This document shows, piece by piece, positions 62,018 to 64,000 of a stretch of 64,000 bases of DNA. The position numbers and the translations under genes were made by a program. The stretch is from positions 62,001 through 126,000 of the forward strand of contig NZ_JACBYP010000006.1 of assembly GCF_018982965.1 (NCBI RefSeq), written 5' to 3'. Source of the stretch: Streptomyces mayonensis. GTDB lineage: Bacteria; Actinomycetota; Actinomycetes; Streptomycetales; Streptomycetaceae. The notes below the pieces were generated by a model. It made no database searches, had not been told where the DNA came from, and saw nothing but the letters and a program-made list of their open reading frames with translations. Each line of letters begins with the position of its first letter. Position 1 is the first letter of the stretch.

Positions 62018-62055
62018 AAGAAATCCCCCGAGCAATTGCGCTCGGGGGATTTCTT
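62018..62055 (+). terminator. Strong terminator after trxA
   Basis: AAGAAATCCCCCGAGC (62018-62033), loop AATTGC, exact complement 62040-62055, then TG. Nearly textbook rho-independent form; A/T-rich base makes it bidirectional in principle. Confidence 0.9.
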
Positions 62056-62135
62056 TGCGTATATTCGATGATTCGTGACTTCAGAAAAGAAGCAGTCACA
62101 AAGAAGTTCAGTGACCACAGTATATCCGCGCGGGA

Positions 62136-64000
62136 GTGGAATTGTCAAACAGCCAGGCAAACAGCGAATTGCCGGACGACGAATTGCGGCACGAGCAGGA
62201 ATTCGTCGACGGGCTGTACGCACGTGTGGACGCGCTGCGCGGTGACACCGAGGTGGCGGTGACGGACGCACTCGCGCAGGGCAACACCCCGCAGCAGGCC
62301 AGGCTGGAGCGGGACATCCTGGTCGCCGAGCGCTCCGGGCTGCTCGCCGCGCTCAACGCGGTGGACGGCTCCCTCTGCTTCGGCCGGATCGACCTCGCCT
62401 CCGGCGACGGCCACCACATCGGCCGTATCGGCCTGCGCGCGGACGACGCGGAACGCACCCCGGTCCTCATCGACTGGCGCGCCGACGTCGCCCGCCCCTT
62501 CTACCTGGCGACCGGCCACACCCCGATGGGGCTGCGCCGCCGCCGGCACATCACCAGCGAGGGCCGCCGGGTCACCGCGCTGCATGACGAGATCCTCGAC
62601 CTCGGCGACGAGAGGCGCACCGGCCACGAGGACCCGTCGGGCGACGCCGTGCTGCTGGCCGCGCTGAACTCCGCGCGCACCGGCCGCATGGGCGACATCG
62701 TGCAGACCATCCAGGCCGACCAGGACCGCATCATCCGCGCCCCGCACCGCGGCGTCCTGGTCGTCGAGGGCGGCCCCGGCACCGGCAAGACCGCCGTCGC
62801 CCTGCACCGCGCCGCCTACCTGCTCTACGAGCACCGCGAACTGCTCGCCAAGCGCGCCGTCCTCATCGTCGGACCCAACCCCGCCTTCCTCGGCTACATC
62901 GGCGAGGTGCTGCCTTCGCTCGGCGAGACCGGCGTCCTGCTGTCCACCGTCGGCGAACTGTTCCCCGGCGTGCGGGCCACGGCGGCGGACACGCCGGAAG
63001 CGGCGGCCGTCAAGGGCCGCGCCGGCATGGCCGACGTGCTCGCCGAGGTGGTCCGCGACCGGCAGGCGCTGCCCGACCCGGTGATCGCGATCGAGCACGA
63101 CCGCGAGGTCCTGATGCTGGACGACGACCTGGTCAACGTGGCCCGGGAGCGCACCCGCGCCGCGAAGCTGCCGCACAACGCGGCCCGCGAGCACTTCGAG
63201 GGCCACATCCTCAACACCCTGACCGAGCTGTACGCCGAGCGCATCGGCACCGACCCCTTCGACGGCTCCAGCCTGCTCGACGCGAGCGACATCACCCAGA
63301 TCCGCGACGACCTCGCCGAGAACCCCGAGGTCTGGGCGGCGATCGGCCAACTGTGGCCCCGGCTCACCCCGCACCGCCTGGTCGCCGACTTCCTCGCCGC
63401 CCCCGAGGCCTTCCTGCCCGCGCAGGACGCCGCCGCCGTCCGCCGCCCGGTCACCCGGCGCTGGACCGTCGCCGACGTGCCCCTGCTGGACGAGGCGGCC
63501 GAACTGCTCGGCGTGGACGACCGGGTCGCCCGTTCCCGGGCCGAACGCGAGCGCGAGGAGCAGATCTCCTACGCGCAGGGCGTCCTCGACGTGTCGTACG
63601 CGTCCCGGACCTACGAGTTCGAGGACAAGGACGACGAGGACTCCGAGGTGCTCCTCGCCCACGACGTCATCGACGCCGAGCGCTTCGCCGAACGCCAGGA
63701 GGAGGACGACCACCGCAGCGCCGCCGAACGCGCGGCGGCCGACCGCACCTGGGCGTTCGGGCACATCATCGTGGACGAGGCGCAGGAGCTGTCCCCGATG
63801 GCCTGGCGGCTGCTGATGCGGCGCTGCCCGACCCGCTCGATGACCCTGGTCGGCGACCCGGCCCAGACCGCGGAGGCGGCCGGCGTCGGCTCGTGGTCGA
63901 AGATCCTCGCCCCCTACGTCGAGGACCGCTGGGAGCACACCCGCCTCGGGGTCAACTACCGCACCCCCGCCGAGATCATGGACCTGGCGGCGTCCGTGGT
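62136..64000 (+). CDS. HelD-like UvrD/Rep-family helicase (3' end outside window)
   Basis: The first 621 codons of a UvrD/Rep-like protein run off the window edge with no stop. The frame starts at GTG 62136 (ELSNSQANSELPDD). A helical N-terminal arm (about 12-75; LRHEQEFVDGLYARVDAL), Walker A GGPGTGKTAVAL (Lys218), a large insertion (about 290-520) and Walker B/DEAQ at IIVDEAQELSPMAWRL are visible, then GDPAQT and NYRTPAEIM near the end. This is the architecture of HelD proteins that dissociate stalled RNA polymerase and can give rifampicin tolerance. The ribosome-binding site is weak (GGGA directly before GTG); a TATATC -10-like element at 62121 suggests a very short leader. Confidence 0.92.
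   Translation, partial: MELSNSQANSELPDDELRHEQEFVDGLYARVDALRGDTEVAVTDALAQGNTPQQARLERDILVAERSGLLAALNAVDGSLCFGRIDLASGDGHHIGRIGLRADDAERTPVLIDWRADVARPFYLATGHTPMGLRRRRHITSEGRRVTALHDEILDLGDERRTGHEDPSGDAVLLAALNSARTGRMGDIVQTIQADQDRIIRAPHRGVLVVEGGPGTGKTAVALHRAAYLLYEHRELLAKRAVLIVGPNPAFLGYIGEVLPSLGETGVLLSTVGELFPGVRATAADTPEAAAVKGRAGMADVLAEVVRDRQALPDPVIAIEHDREVLMLDDDLVNVARERTRAAKLPHNAAREHFEGHILNTLTELYAERIGTDPFDGSSLLDASDITQIRDDLAENPEVWAAIGQLWPRLTPHRLVADFLAAPEAFLPAQDAAAVRRPVTRRWTVADVPLLDEAAELLGVDDRVARSRAEREREEQISYAQGVLDVSYASRTYEFEDKDDEDSEVLLAHDVIDAERFAERQEEDDHRSAAERAAADRTWAFGHIIVDEAQELSPMAWRLLMRRCPTRSMTLVGDPAQTAEAAGVGSWSKILAPYVEDRWEHTRLGVNYRTPAEIMDLAASV

Overview
The window is 64 kb of very GC-rich DNA with strong third-position GC bias, frequent GTG starts and genes overlapping by 4 nt. 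Together with a Scy/FilP polarity-protein pair, NucS, AbsC, a GlcNAc-type chitinase promoter and acetyl-CoA/methylmalonyl-CoA metabolism genes, this points clearly to a Streptomyces chromosome core. From memory, gene order follows S. coelicolor SCO5375 to SCO5439 (chiC, nucS, filP, scy, mce, meaB, absC, icmA, pyk2, ackA-pta, pfkA2, dctA, helD-like). No database search was run. I saw no tRNA, rRNA, CRISPR array, prophage or insertion sequence.

Layout. 0-9.8 kb: the end of a DUF2550 gene, chitinase chiC with a paired 12-bp direct-repeat promoter, a NarL-type two-component pair, small membrane proteins, a PduO-type cobalamin adenosyltransferase, a Drr-like ABC exporter with a divergent TetR, a 3-hydroxybutyryl-CoA dehydrogenase and a STAS protein. 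10-20 kb: a membrane-anchored P-loop protein, NucS, an SCO5389-family protein, an F420/FMN-type monooxygenase, a small zinc-binding protein and two related ABC-2 exporters. 20-25.2 kb: filP and scy, coiled-coil organisers of hyphal tip growth. 25.3-31.6 kb: methylmalonyl-CoA epimerase, thiolase and MeaB, then a secreted PepSY protein divergent from an OmpR-type two-component system. 31.6-36.4 kb: absC next to three AIM24-family paralogues, two DUF3817 proteins, a thiamine-binding-family protein and a MarR regulator. 36.4-42.5 kb: isobutyryl-CoA mutase large subunit, a GlxA-type AraC regulator, a quinone-oxidoreductase-like enzyme, a TetR regulator and a YbbN-like thioredoxin/TPR protein. 42.5-46.2 kb: a long regulatory region with three TTAC/GTAA palindromes leading into an operon of three envelope proteins of unknown function. 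46.2-52.5 kb: pyruvate kinase and the pta-ackA operon, divergent from 6-phosphofructokinase. 52.5-64 kb: an HTH protein, a sugar ABC importer without its ATPase, a CitA/CitB-type two-component system divergent from dctA, a MerR-thioredoxin pair and the 5' 1.9 kb of a HelD-like helicase.

Functional threads. C3/C4 acyl-CoA traffic is served by mce, meaB, icmA, the adenosyltransferase (which supplies the mutase cofactor), the thiolase and the 3-hydroxybutyryl-CoA dehydrogenase. Lower glycolysis and acetate overflow are served by pfkA, pyk and pta-ackA. The best candidates for undescribed biology are the DUF6230/DUF6114/acidic-protein operon, the three AIM24 paralogues beside absC, the P-loop protein whose Walker A lysine is an arginine, and a CitA-type kinase with a low-complexity insert of about 115 residues inside its ATPase domain.
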